Source of the DNA: Gammaproteobacteria bacterium
GTDB lineage: Bacteria > Pseudomonadota > Gammaproteobacteria > Pseudomonadales > UBA7434
NCBI GenBank assembly: GCA_024280785.1
Contig: JAJRPK010000084.1
Coordinates: 1-13,891, forward strand
DNA length: 13,891 bases
Direction of reading: 5' to 3'
Positions 7,134 through 13,062 of the stretch are shown piece by piece. The notes under the pieces were generated by a model. It made no database searches, was not told the origin of the DNA, and worked only from the letters and a program-made list of their open reading frames with translations. Each line of letters begins with the position of its first letter. Within the stretch, counting starts at the first letter, position 1. The position numbers and the translations under genes are program-made.

Positions 7134-7731
7134 TCACAAGTATGCCCTATTGATTATTAAAGCTCTCGGTATTTGGGTGGCACTATCGTTGGCAGGTTTT
7201 TTTTGGGGGGAAAAGCTGATTGATAATTTGGTCCCTTTTTATGAATCAGTAGCAGAAGCGGCCTCTGAAGGGTATGTCGCCAAGATCAGCGTCAAGCACG
7301 AGGTTGTCGATTATATTTTATTGGAAGTAATAACATTGCACGACCGCCTGGTTACACCCAAAGTTACACTACCAGCAGGCACGACCTTGCCACCGGCAAA
7401 AATTACTGTACTGCACGCATTAGTCCCGATAGTTATTCTCCTTACAATTGTCTTCGCCTGGCCAATTAAAAATAGCAAACAGCGTTTATATTTATATTTA
7501 ATGGCTGTCCCAGCCCTATTCTTCGTTTCGGCGCTAACGACACCACTGCAACTACTGGGCAACTTAGAGCTTGGCTTTCAAAATGCTGCAGCGAGTGTAG
7601 GGCTAGTCAGAGAACCACCTCTAGTACTTACTTGGATGTTACTAACAGAGGGAGGAGGTAGATGGCTACTTCCGGTTCTTGCAGCGGTGGCTTGTGGTGG
7701 AATTTCGGCTAAGCTAGGGAAAACTAGCTAA
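7123..7731 (+). CDS. exosortase-associated membrane protein (probably XrtH-associated)
   Basis: A 202-residue membrane protein whose ATG lies 11 bases inside the exosortase gene, so the two are almost certainly translated together. Predicted membrane segments are about 8-28, 96-113, 122-139 and 180-196. Between the first two is a soluble loop of about 65 residues (about 30-94), probably periplasmic, with an extended LPAGTTLPPAK stretch. The C-terminal motif TEGGGRWLLP precedes the last helix. I recall that XrtH-class exosortases are commonly paired with a dedicated membrane protein of this size, and this matches by position and topology; I cannot confirm family membership. Its role in sorting, cleavage or lipid attachment is unknown. 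Its end overlaps the convergent gene at 7724-8122 by 8 bases. Confidence 0.7.
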   Translation: MADNHKYALLIIKALGIWVALSLAGFFWGEKLIDNLVPFYESVAEAASEGYVAKISVKHEVVDYILLEVITLHDRLVTPKVTLPAGTTLPPAKITVLHALVPIVILLTIVFAWPIKNSKQRLYLYLMAVPALFFVSALTTPLQLLGNLELGFQNAAASVGLVREPPLVLTWMLLTEGGGRWLLPVLAAVACGGISAKLGKTS

Positions 7732-8122
7732 GCTTATCAGGGTCAACATCGTCAATATCTCGCCGATTATCAACTTTAATATCTCCACTAACAACTTGCC
7801 AAAAGTTACCTATCTGCTTCGCTAAATCTAGCCCCATTGATCGCTTTGCACTGTTTCCCTCGGCGGGGAAAAACGCTTTAATATCGATATCTAATATTTT
7901 TTCATATTTCCTTATCGTTCGTTTACTGTGAACCAAGAGCAAAACTTTCCAACCAAAATGATAACCGATCATTAGCATTCCCACTGCTTTTTCTAGCTCT
8001 TCTAACGAGCCGGAAAATTTTGCCACAGTAGCCCCTACTTTATCAAAGGCAGCTATTTTCTCTTCGTCAGAAAGATCAGCTAACGCAGCCATATTTCTTT
8101 CTAATCGATTGCTATCCGTCAT
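7724..8122 (-). CDS. hypothetical protein, 132 residues
   Basis: I do not recognise a family. The N-terminal half (1-45) is acidic and probably helical (LSDEEKIAAFDKVGATVAKFSGSLEELEKAV). A hydrophobic stretch GMLMIGYHFGWKVLLLVH (48-65) could be a buried helix or a single membrane segment. It is followed by the basic SKRTIRKYEKIL and a C-terminal half ending in an acidic tail (RDIDDVDPDKLS). The even composition and a TAAGG ribosome site 6 bases before the ATG argue that it is a real gene. It overlaps the end of the exosortase partner gene tail to tail by 8 bases, and is divergent from the phasin gene across 280 bp, so it might share regulation with the PHA module. Confidence 0.6.
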   Translation of the reverse strand: MTDSNRLERNMAALADLSDEEKIAAFDKVGATVAKFSGSLEELEKAVGMLMIGYHFGWKVLLLVHSKRTIRKYEKILDIDIKAFFPAEGNSAKRSMGLDLAKQIGNFWQVVSGDIKVDNRRDIDDVDPDKLS

Positions 8123-8304
8123 GTGCTACCTTAGTTAAAAATTTTGTCGCCAGGGTACTCAGAAATGATTATTTTTTAACCGAAATAATTGCAAAAAAGC
8201 ACCTTAAGTGCCGTATCCATTAGCACATTACTTATTATAGCTGTGTAATCACGGCCTGCCTTTAACTCTAGCCAGTGCAGAATTAGTCACTCTGCTTAAA
8301 ATCA

Positions 8305-8310
8305 TATAAT
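8305..8310 (+). promoter_or_regulatory. candidate -10 box upstream of the phasin gene
   Basis: A perfect TATAAT about 92 bp upstream of the phasin ATG. The matching -35 (TTAGTC at 8283-8288, 16-bp spacer) is poor, so an activator may be involved, or the site may be fortuitous. Confidence 0.35.
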
Positions 8311-8402
8311 ACTAAGCTATACGTTGGCAAAGACCGCGCTGTAGAAATAAAGCCACAAACACGGTATGGTCTGCCTACTCTCAGCCCATAGAGGACACTG
8401 AT

Positions 8403-8957
8403 ATGGCACGTAAGATTGCAACAAAAAAAACTGAAAAGTCTGGCTTAACCGAGCGCGCTGGTGACTTTGCAAAAAATATTTGGCTGGCAGGGCTCGGTGC
8501 TTACGGAGAGGCCTACGATGAAGTAAGCAATCAACAAAAAAATATTAAAGAATTACCTCAACTATTTAAAGATTTAGTGAGTAAGGGCGCGGGAATCGAA
8601 TCATCGAATCATCGCTCTACGAAGACGAGTTCAGGCAAACAAAAAAGTTCTTCGGAAAAACCAACCACATCGAACAAACACTCACTACTGAGTGGCGAAA
8701 GCATTGAACAACGAATTCGCCGCATGCGCGACAACCTTAACTTGAACTGGCCTGCGCCTTCGGGCACAGAAATGCATCAGTTAGAAGGAAAAATTGATTC
8801 ATTGAGCACAGAAGTCAAAGAACTCAAAGAATTATTGTTAAAACAGCTTAAAACCACTAAAGCACCAAAAAAAATAACGGCGAAGAAAGCAACCGCGATC
8901 AACACAAGAAAAAAAACAACCCCGTTATCCAGCAAAAAAACTCGCCGTACTAAATAG
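8403..8957 (+). CDS. phasin family (PHA granule-associated) protein
   Basis: A 184-residue protein with the phasin domain near its start: LTERAGDFAKNIWLAGLGAYGEAYDEV (about 15-41), the signature of polyhydroxyalkanoate granule-associated proteins of the PhaF/PhaI type. A Ser/Thr/Lys-rich linker (about 66-95) follows, then IEQRIRRMRDNLNLNWP (101-117) and a heptad-like helix LEGKIDSLSTEVKELKELLLKQL (127-149) likely to mediate oligomerisation. The tail from 150 is very Lys-rich (KKITAKKAT... KKTRRTK) and resembles a short version of the histone H1-like DNA-binding tail of PhaF, suggesting a link of granules to the nucleoid; that is inference. A GAGGA ribosome site lies 7 bases before the ATG. 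A PhaD-like regulator gene follows 33 bp later. Confidence 0.85.
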   Translation: MARKIATKKTEKSGLTERAGDFAKNIWLAGLGAYGEAYDEVSNQQKNIKELPQLFKDLVSKGAGIESSNHRSTKTSSGKQKSSSEKPTTSNKHSLLSGESIEQRIRRMRDNLNLNWPAPSGTEMHQLEGKIDSLSTEVKELKELLLKQLKTTKAPKKITAKKATAINTRKKTTPLSSKKTRRTK

Positions 8958-8990
8958 CATTAACTTACAGGCAATGCTGGCAGAATTAAA

Positions 8991-9662
8991 ATGAAAACCA
9001 AAGATCGCATCATGTTAACCAGCCTAACGTTATTTAATAGTCAAGGCGAAAACAACATCACAACCGTCGATATTGCTACAGAAATGGATATCAGCCCAGG
9101 CAATCTCTACTATCACTTTAAAGGAAAAGAGGCGATTATCGAACAGCTCTATTTAGCAATGGAGCACGAAATGCTGGATGTTTTACAAGCGCCGTTAAAA
9201 GACGATATCGATGTAGAAAATGTGTGGTTTTATCTTTATATTGTGTTCGAGCAAATTCACAAATATCGATTTTTTTATCGCAATATCACCGATATTCTTT
9301 ATCGCTACCCTAAAATAAACAAGCGTTTTAAACGTATTCTAAAGAAAAAACGTGAAACGGCACGAGCCACATTGATACTGCTCGAACAAAAAAACATTCT
9401 TAGTCCTCATGAAGATGAAGTCCACGATAGCTACATCGACAATCTTGCGGACAACATTACTCTGTTGTTAACTTACTGGATGAGTTACATCGAGCTAGAT
9501 CAAAACTCTGATGCCACCCCCGCACTTTCCATTCACCGGGGAGTTTTTCAAGTCATGTCGCTTATCGCTCCTTATTTGCAAGACCATTACCAAAGCTTCT
9601 ACCTGGATTGCAAAACACTTTTCAACGCACTCAATGAGGAGCTTGGTAAACAGAAACAGTAA
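8991..9662 (+). CDS. phaD: TetR-family regulator, PhaD-like
   Basis: A 223-residue transcription regulator. Residues 1-58 form the TetR helix-turn-helix domain: KTKDRIMLTSLTLFNSQGENNITTVDIATEMDISPGNLYYHFKGKEAIIEQLY. The MKTKDRI start, LFNSQGE and ISPGNLYYHFKGKE closely match the N-terminus of Pseudomonas PhaD as I remember it. The C-terminal ligand or dimer domain is less conserved and ends in a polar helix. PhaD acts on pha genes, including phasin promoters, in pseudomonads; the phasin gene 33 bp upstream on the same strand supports that role here. The intergenic gap has no terminator, so the two genes are probably co-transcribed, giving autoregulation. The ribosome site (GGCAG) is weak. The symbol is by resemblance and context. 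Confidence 0.75.
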   Translation: MKTKDRIMLTSLTLFNSQGENNITTVDIATEMDISPGNLYYHFKGKEAIIEQLYLAMEHEMLDVLQAPLKDDIDVENVWFYLYIVFEQIHKYRFFYRNITDILYRYPKINKRFKRILKKKRETARATLILLEQKNILSPHEDEVHDSYIDNLADNITLLLTYWMSYIELDQNSDATPALSIHRGVFQVMSLIAPYLQDHYQSFYLDCKTLFNALNEELGKQKQ

Positions 9663-9753
9663 TTCTTTACTCGACCGAGCGCGAGCCAAAGCAAAATTTC
9701 TGCTATCCTAGGGATATCTATATCAACTCTTTTTGCCAAAAATATGGCCCCTT

Positions 9754-9757
9754 GGAG
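9754..9757 (+). promoter_or_regulatory. ribosome-binding site deciding the start of the small membrane gene
   Basis: GGAG lies 7 bases before the ATG at 9765. The earlier in-frame ATG at 9744 precedes this site and has no Shine-Dalgarno of its own, so 9765 is preferred. Confidence 0.6.
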
Positions 9758-9764
9758 AAATACA

Positions 9765-9992
9765 ATGGACGCAACAACGGCAGTACTGGTTTTTGGAGGC
9801 GTAGTATTGTTAGCCGGTAGTTGGATACAATTGATATTTACCGCCACAGCCGAAGATTTTACTTGGGGATTATGCTCTGTCTTTCTTCCTCCTCTCGCCT
9901 ATTTTTATGGCTTATTTGAGTGGAGCAAAGCAGGTGATGCTATCAAAATGGCTATCGTTGGCCTAGTAATGATAGGCTGCGGACTTGCCTAA
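9765..9992 (+). CDS. small inner-membrane protein of unknown function
   Basis: A 75-residue protein beginning MDATTAVLVFGGVVLLAGSW. It is mostly hydrophobic, with three probable membrane segments (about 4-22, 31-48 and 59-74) separated by short polar turns (TATAEDFTW and FEWSKAGDAI). I do not recognise a family. A start 21 bases earlier is possible but leaves out the GGAG ribosome site. The next gene begins 14 bases after its stop, so the two are probably one transcript. It follows the phaD-like gene by 102 bp with no clear terminator. Confidence 0.65.
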   Translation: MDATTAVLVFGGVVLLAGSWIQLIFTATAEDFTWGLCSVFLPPLAYFYGLFEWSKAGDAIKMAIVGLVMIGCGLA

Positions 9993-10006
9993 ACCAGGTG
10001 CGTTTT

Positions 10007-10351
10007 ATGGACAACTTAACTTTAAGCTTAATAAATAGTGCCTCCCCAGCAAACACTCGCGAACAGTCTGAAGAATCAAACAAAGAATCTGAATCAGAAC
10101 TTTTCTCACAGTTCTTTGAAAAAGGGCTAAAGCTAAAGCCGCGCGATAGTGAGCCAAACCTTACTGATGTTGATACAGAAACTGACAAGGCATCTTTATT
10201 GTTGTCGTATCCGCTAGCCGGCACACTCAAACCCACACTCAAAGAGCCCTCACAAGCCCCTGCTGCCCCCCTTTTGCAAATCCAGTACCGTCAAGAATCT
10301 ATCAGGCAGTCACCGATTAAACCTCCGCCAAAACGACGTCAGCAACGTTGA
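10007..10351 (+). CDS. hypothetical polar protein, 114 residues
   Basis: Starts MDNLTLSLINSASPANTREQ. The ATG at 10007 lies 6 bases after AGGTG; a GTG 9 bases earlier is less likely because it overlaps this site. The protein is soluble, without membrane segment or signal peptide. Its N-terminal half is Ser/Glu-rich (EQSEESNKESESELFSQFF) and probably disordered with one amphipathic helix; the C-terminus is Pro/Arg/Gln-rich (PPPKRRQQR) and basic. No family recognised. Tight spacing after the small membrane gene suggests co-expression. An antisense frame of 96 codons (9952-10242) has Ser-rich composition typical of a shadow. Real-gene status is moderate. Confidence 0.5.
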   Translation: MDNLTLSLINSASPANTREQSEESNKESESELFSQFFEKGLKLKPRDSEPNLTDVDTETDKASLLLSYPLAGTLKPTLKEPSQAPAAPLLQIQYRQESIRQSPIKPPPKRRQQR

Positions 10352-10384
10352 TTCCTTAATTCTGGGAACATCCCACACATTTGC

Positions 10385-11572
10385 TTAAGAATACAGGTAA
10401 TTATCCTTGAGAATTTTCATTTCGCTTGGCGTTAGTTTGATTTCATCGTGTAAGTACGCTTCAAGCCCTTGATACTGGCTTTCGATTACATCAAAAGCAG
10501 CCTGTAAATAGCTGCTTTTTACGCCGAGAATAACGGCTAAGGCTTTTTGATTAAATGCACGCCCCCCGCCACTTTCAGCACCACCTTTTTCAGCGCTACC
10601 TTTTTCAGTACCACCTTGACCACCGTCGCCATCATCAGGTGCACTGTTATAATCAGGGTTATTGGCGTAATTAGACGTCCAGCGCGCAACTTCCCGGTCA
10701 ATATTCACATGCTCATTGGTACGCATATAATCTTCCATAATATCTTTATGTGATATCCCTAAGGCCCCCAGAATTAACAGCCCAGCGAAACCAGTACGAT
10801 CCTTGCCCGCCGTACAATGAATAATTGAACCACTGCTGGCCTTGGCAATCAATTCATCAAACATCAGACGATAACTGGCCTTATGGTTAATCGCTAAGTC
10901 ACGATTAATGTCTTGCATAAACTGATCAATTATTTCTTCGTTCACATCACCTGCCGTAATCGTTGAAAACAGGTCAATAGCGCTGCCCGGAGAAATCACG
11001 ATTGAAGTTGCCCCAAGCCCTCCCGGTAATTGGCTAGGCTGATTCTCGGCCTCTTCCAAACGCCGAAAATCGCAGACTGTCTGAATATTAAGCTGTTCAA
11101 TGGCCGACTTGTCAGCGGCAGACATCTCACCCATGTGGCCGGTGCGAAACAATTTTCCCCATACAACCTGCCTGCCATCTGCGGTTACATAACCACCATA
11201 ATCGCGGAAGTTCGCCGTCGCTGTCATTGGCACGGGTCTAGGGGCCACCCGAAAGCGTGCGCCACTTTCTTCCGCGAGCGAAAATACCGGATGTGCATAC
11301 TGGTCAACCGATAAGCCACTTGCCTGAGCCAATGTATCCATGGAAATATCGACCGACTCAGAATCTCTCCATTCGATACCGGGAAGACTAATTGGCTCGC
11401 GCAGTTTCTGCCCAGACAAATGCTCGCAAACAAGCTCTATCGCCCCGCCTTGCGCGCTGTTCGAGTCGGTATGGTCGAGGCCATCGGCACGCTGCCACCG
11501 AATCTGCCAAGCGCCATCAACCAAACTAACACTCGGTGCAAGTTCATTTAATAAGGATTGATTTAGAGTCAT
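10385..11572 (-). CDS. tyrosine/lipid phosphatase (HCxxGKDR, MptpB-like family)
   Basis: A 395-residue protein with a tyrosine-phosphatase core. NFRDYGGY (121-128) and LFRTGHMGEMSAADKSAIEQL (141-161) open the domain; the P-loop IHCTAGKDRTGFAG has catalytic Cys253, Lys257, Asp258 and Arg259. The HCxxGKDRTG form belongs to the Y_phosphatase3 group (MptpB/LipA-like), in which enzymes act on phosphotyrosine and often phosphoinositides. An N-terminal extension (1-110) includes a WQIRWQRADG beta-type stretch and is not part of the minimal domain. Residues about 312-338 form a Gly/Glu/Asp-rich insert built from 15-bp repeats, in the loop region after the catalytic domain. No signal peptide, so probably cytoplasmic. 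No good Shine-Dalgarno is seen before the ATG. Substrate unknown. Confidence 0.85.
   Translation of the reverse strand: MTLNQSLLNELAPSVSLVDGAWQIRWQRADGLDHTDSNSAQGGAIELVCEHLSGQKLREPISLPGIEWRDSESVDISMDTLAQASGLSVDQYAHPVFSLAEESGARFRVAPRPVPMTATANFRDYGGYVTADGRQVVWGKLFRTGHMGEMSAADKSAIEQLNIQTVCDFRRLEEAENQPSQLPGGLGATSIVISPGSAIDLFSTITAGDVNEEIIDQFMQDINRDLAINHKASYRLMFDELIAKASSGSIIHCTAGKDRTGFAGLLILGALGISHKDIMEDYMRTNEHVNIDREVARWTSNYANNPDYNSAPDDGDGGQGGTEKGSAEKGGAESGGGRAFNQKALAVILGVKSSYLQAAFDVIESQYQGLEAYLHDEIKLTPSEMKILKDNYLYS
10568..10615 (-). repeat. 15-bp in-frame repeats in the phosphatase insert
   Basis: Three imperfect 15-bp units encode GTEK-GSAEK-GGAES within the Gly-rich insert. On the plus strand they read as repeated ACCTTTTTCAGC(G/A)-like blocks. 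The unit is a multiple of three, so slippage would keep the frame. Confidence 0.6.
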
Positions 11573-11874
11573 GGAAAAAAGATATCTGTTGTCTGTAAGG
11601 TGAAAGAGTTTGAGCTGTTAAAACCCGTAAATGGTAAACATGGATTTACTTCGTATCAAGGCCAATAGCGCTCTTTTTACGTGCCTGCAGCACGCGGCCA
11701 TCAATTCTACAGAACTCATGGCCAAGAGAGAAAACAAGACTGCCAGACTGTTTAGCTGACAAAGCACACCAAAATGTTGGCGAAGGGGCATTAACCGTGC
11801 CCTCATCGCGAAATAACTAGCAAAAAGATAGGCATATCAACGGAGACATTAAACGGAGGGGGAATTTAAGGCAT
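11573..11874. other. intergenic stretch, upstream of the phosphatase gene
   Basis: About 300 bp without a supported gene. A 39-codon plus-strand frame (ATG 11640, stop 11757-11759) and a 62-codon minus-strand frame (11618-11806) both lack ribosome sites and I recognise neither. The minus-strand promoter of the phosphatase gene should be in here, but no clear -35/-10 pair is evident. Confidence 0.4.
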
Positions 11875-11911
11875 AAAAAAAACGCGCCAAACTATAAGTT
11901 CAACGCGTTTT
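11875..11911 (-). terminator. intrinsic terminator downstream of ssb
   Basis: Read on the minus strand, AAAACGCGTTGAAC and GTTTGGCGCGTTTT form a continuous 14-bp stem (three G-U pairs) around a TTATA loop, followed by a run of eight T in all. The G-U pairs become mismatches on the plus strand, so it works mainly in the minus direction. It ends transcripts from ssb, about 170 bp past its stop. Confidence 0.8.
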
Positions 11912-12079
11912 ACACATTCGGTTTCATCCTTGGCTAACCGAAAGCCAGTACGGCTTATCGCTATTCGTATACCTTTACGCAATCATTCCACTACTAGCGA
12001 TGTCACTGACAATGATACTTAAACTCTAGACCACGATTTTGTATATCACAAGCTCGTGACGAATAAAGTTCGTGGACCT
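11912..12079 (-). other. ssb 3' untranslated region
   Basis: About 170 bp between the ssb stop and its terminator with no ORF of note. Two further inverted repeats occur: TTCGGTT/AACCGAA (11917-11923 with 11936-11942) and AAGCC/GGCTT (11942-11946 with 11952-11956). It could be a structured 3' end or hold a small RNA; no clear separate promoter was found. Confidence 0.35.
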
Positions 12080-12607
12080 CTAAAAAGGAATATCATCGTC
12101 CCAGTCATCGCCACCAGCAGCCACAGGTGCAGGTGATGGCTGACCTTGGTTTTGAGCGGGTTGATGCTGTTGTTGTGACTGCGGTGATTGCTGTGATTGC
12201 TGTGATTGCTGTGATTGCTGTGGCGATTGTTGCCGCTGAGGTGCTCCTCCTTGATAGTCACCTTGCCCACCACGACTATCGAGCATTTGCATTTCACTGG
12301 CAACAATCTCCGTTGTATAGCGATCCTGCCCTTCTTTATCCTGCCACTTTCGCGTTCTCAGGGAACCTTCGACATAAACCTTAGAGCCCCGCTTTAAATA
12401 CTCCCCGGCTATTTCCGCCAAGCGATTAAAAAACACCACGCGATGCCACTCTGTTCGCTCTTGGGGCTGACCTGTCTGCTTGTCCTTCCATGTTTCACTG
12501 GTCGCAATACTAATATTGGTAATGGCCGCTCCCGCCGCAGAAAACCGTGTTTCAGGATCCTGACCTATATTCCCCACCAATATTACTTTATTTACCCCAC
12601 GCGCCAT
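12080..12607 (-). CDS. ssb: single-stranded DNA-binding protein
   Basis: A 175-residue SSB, length typical of gammaproteobacteria. The OB-fold spans about 1-110, starting ARGVNKVILVGNIGQDPETRF, and has the DNA-stacking aromatics at the same positions as E. coli SSB: Trp40, Trp54, Phe60, Trp88. The C-terminal linker (about 112-165) is Gln/Ser/Pro-rich and the conserved acidic tip reads DDWDDDIPF, which binds repair and replication partners. SSB coats single-stranded DNA in replication, recombination and repair. GGTGGAG lies about 9 bases before the ATG. It is divergent from uvrA across 455 bp. I found no CTGT-N8-ACAG LexA site in that gap, so SOS control of either gene is not shown. A strong terminator lies downstream. 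Confidence 0.97.
   Translation of the reverse strand: MARGVNKVILVGNIGQDPETRFSAAGAAITNISIATSETWKDKQTGQPQERTEWHRVVFFNRLAEIAGEYLKRGSKVYVEGSLRTRKWQDKEGQDRYTTEIVASEMQMLDSRGGQGDYQGGAPQRQQSPQQSQQSQQSQQSPQSQQQHQPAQNQGQPSPAPVAAGGDDWDDDIPF
12184..12219 (-). repeat. four perfect 9-bp repeats in the ssb linker
   Basis: The plus-strand unit GTGATTGCT occurs four times without change, encoding Gln-Gln-Ser repeats in the disordered SSB linker. Neighbouring degenerate units extend the pattern. Slippage would change linker length by three residues without shifting the frame. Confidence 0.85.
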
Positions 12608-12791
12608 AATGTTTTCTCCACCGGTAATTAGGCTGCTTAAATCGTAGGCTCAATATATACGAATAGGCTGCCCAGCTCCACTACAATGGCTAGCCTGTTG
12701 ATCATTAATTCATGGCAATTCAGAGAAATATTGTGTTATCTGGCTTTGCTATCACTCGCCACGCTCTTTATAATTTCTCGTTTTGCGCAAC

Positions 12792-12832
12792 TTTTTGATC
12801 TTTAGCTTCAAATTTTCGATCTTTAACTTCAA
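12792..12832. repeat. tandem 21-bp-period direct repeat
   Basis: TTTT(T/C)GATCTTTA(G/A)CTTCAA occurs twice, at 12792-12811 and 12813-12832, two turns of the helix apart. The spacing would suit a regulator binding the same face of DNA, but no known site is recognised. Confidence 0.55.
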
Positions 12833-12880
12833 TGATGCCCATTTCTTATTGAAAGCCATGCTCCAATGGCAAGTTTCTGC

Positions 12881-12910
12881 TTGGAAATACATAAAAAGCT
12901 ACAATATAAG
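12881..12910 (+). promoter_or_regulatory. candidate sigma70 promoter of uvrA
   Basis: TTGGAA (12881-12886) and TATAAG (12905-12910) with an 18-bp spacer. This would give a leader of about 145 bases that contains the 12-bp triple repeat. Confidence 0.45.
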
Positions 12911-13007
12911 GCTGCCCGAAAGGCTACCGCACAACCGTAGTAAGATTCCGTTCTAATTAAACAGGAGTCAACCATAAACAAACGCACCGGATTAAACAGC
13001 CGGTTCT

Positions 13008-13043
13008 ATTTTAATCACCATTTTAATCACCATTTTAATCACA
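13008..13043 (+). repeat. three tandem 12-bp repeats before uvrA
   Basis: ATTTTAATCACC occurs three times in a row, the last with one change, ending 19 bases before the uvrA ATG, in the probable leader. Confidence 0.8.
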
Positions 13044-13062
13044 ACGTTATTGAAAAACATCT

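Larger units (their letters stand above)
12608..13062. other. divergent ssb-uvrA intergenic region
   Basis: A 455-bp gap. It holds the ssb ribosome site, a 20-bp direct repeat pair (12792-12811, 12813-12832; 18 of 20 alike), a candidate uvrA promoter and a 12-bp triple repeat. A 39-codon plus-strand frame (12686-12805) would encode a hydrophobic peptide starting MASLLIINSW with one membrane-like helix, but it has no ribosome site. In Pseudomonas an MFS transporter gene lies between uvrA and ssb; none is present here. Confidence 0.45.

Noticed and set aside
7662..7712. Strong GGAGGAGG ribosome-like site followed by ATG inside the exosortase partner gene
   Set aside because: The downstream frame is only 16 codons; the purine run encodes the conserved-looking EGGGR motif, so it is coincidental.
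8199..8211. GCACCTTAAGTGC palindrome next to an A-run
   Set aside because: As a minus-strand terminator it would have no gene upstream to serve; the stem is only 4-5 bp.
9952..10242. 96-codon minus-strand frame opposite the small tandem genes
   Set aside because: Ser/Phe-rich shadow composition, no ribosome site, and it overlaps two better-supported plus-strand genes.
10363..10375. TGGGA-ACA-TCCCA hairpin between the convergent genes at 10351 and 10385
   Set aside because: Stem of 5 bp with a 3-base loop and no U-tract on either strand; too weak to call a terminator.
12127..12384. 85-codon plus-strand frame with an Ala-Val-Ile repeat
   Set aside because: It is the antisense reading of the ssb linker repeats; ssb is certain on the other strand.
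12608..13062. Search for a LexA (SOS) box between ssb and uvrA
   Set aside because: No CTGT-N8-ACAG or close variant was found by eye.
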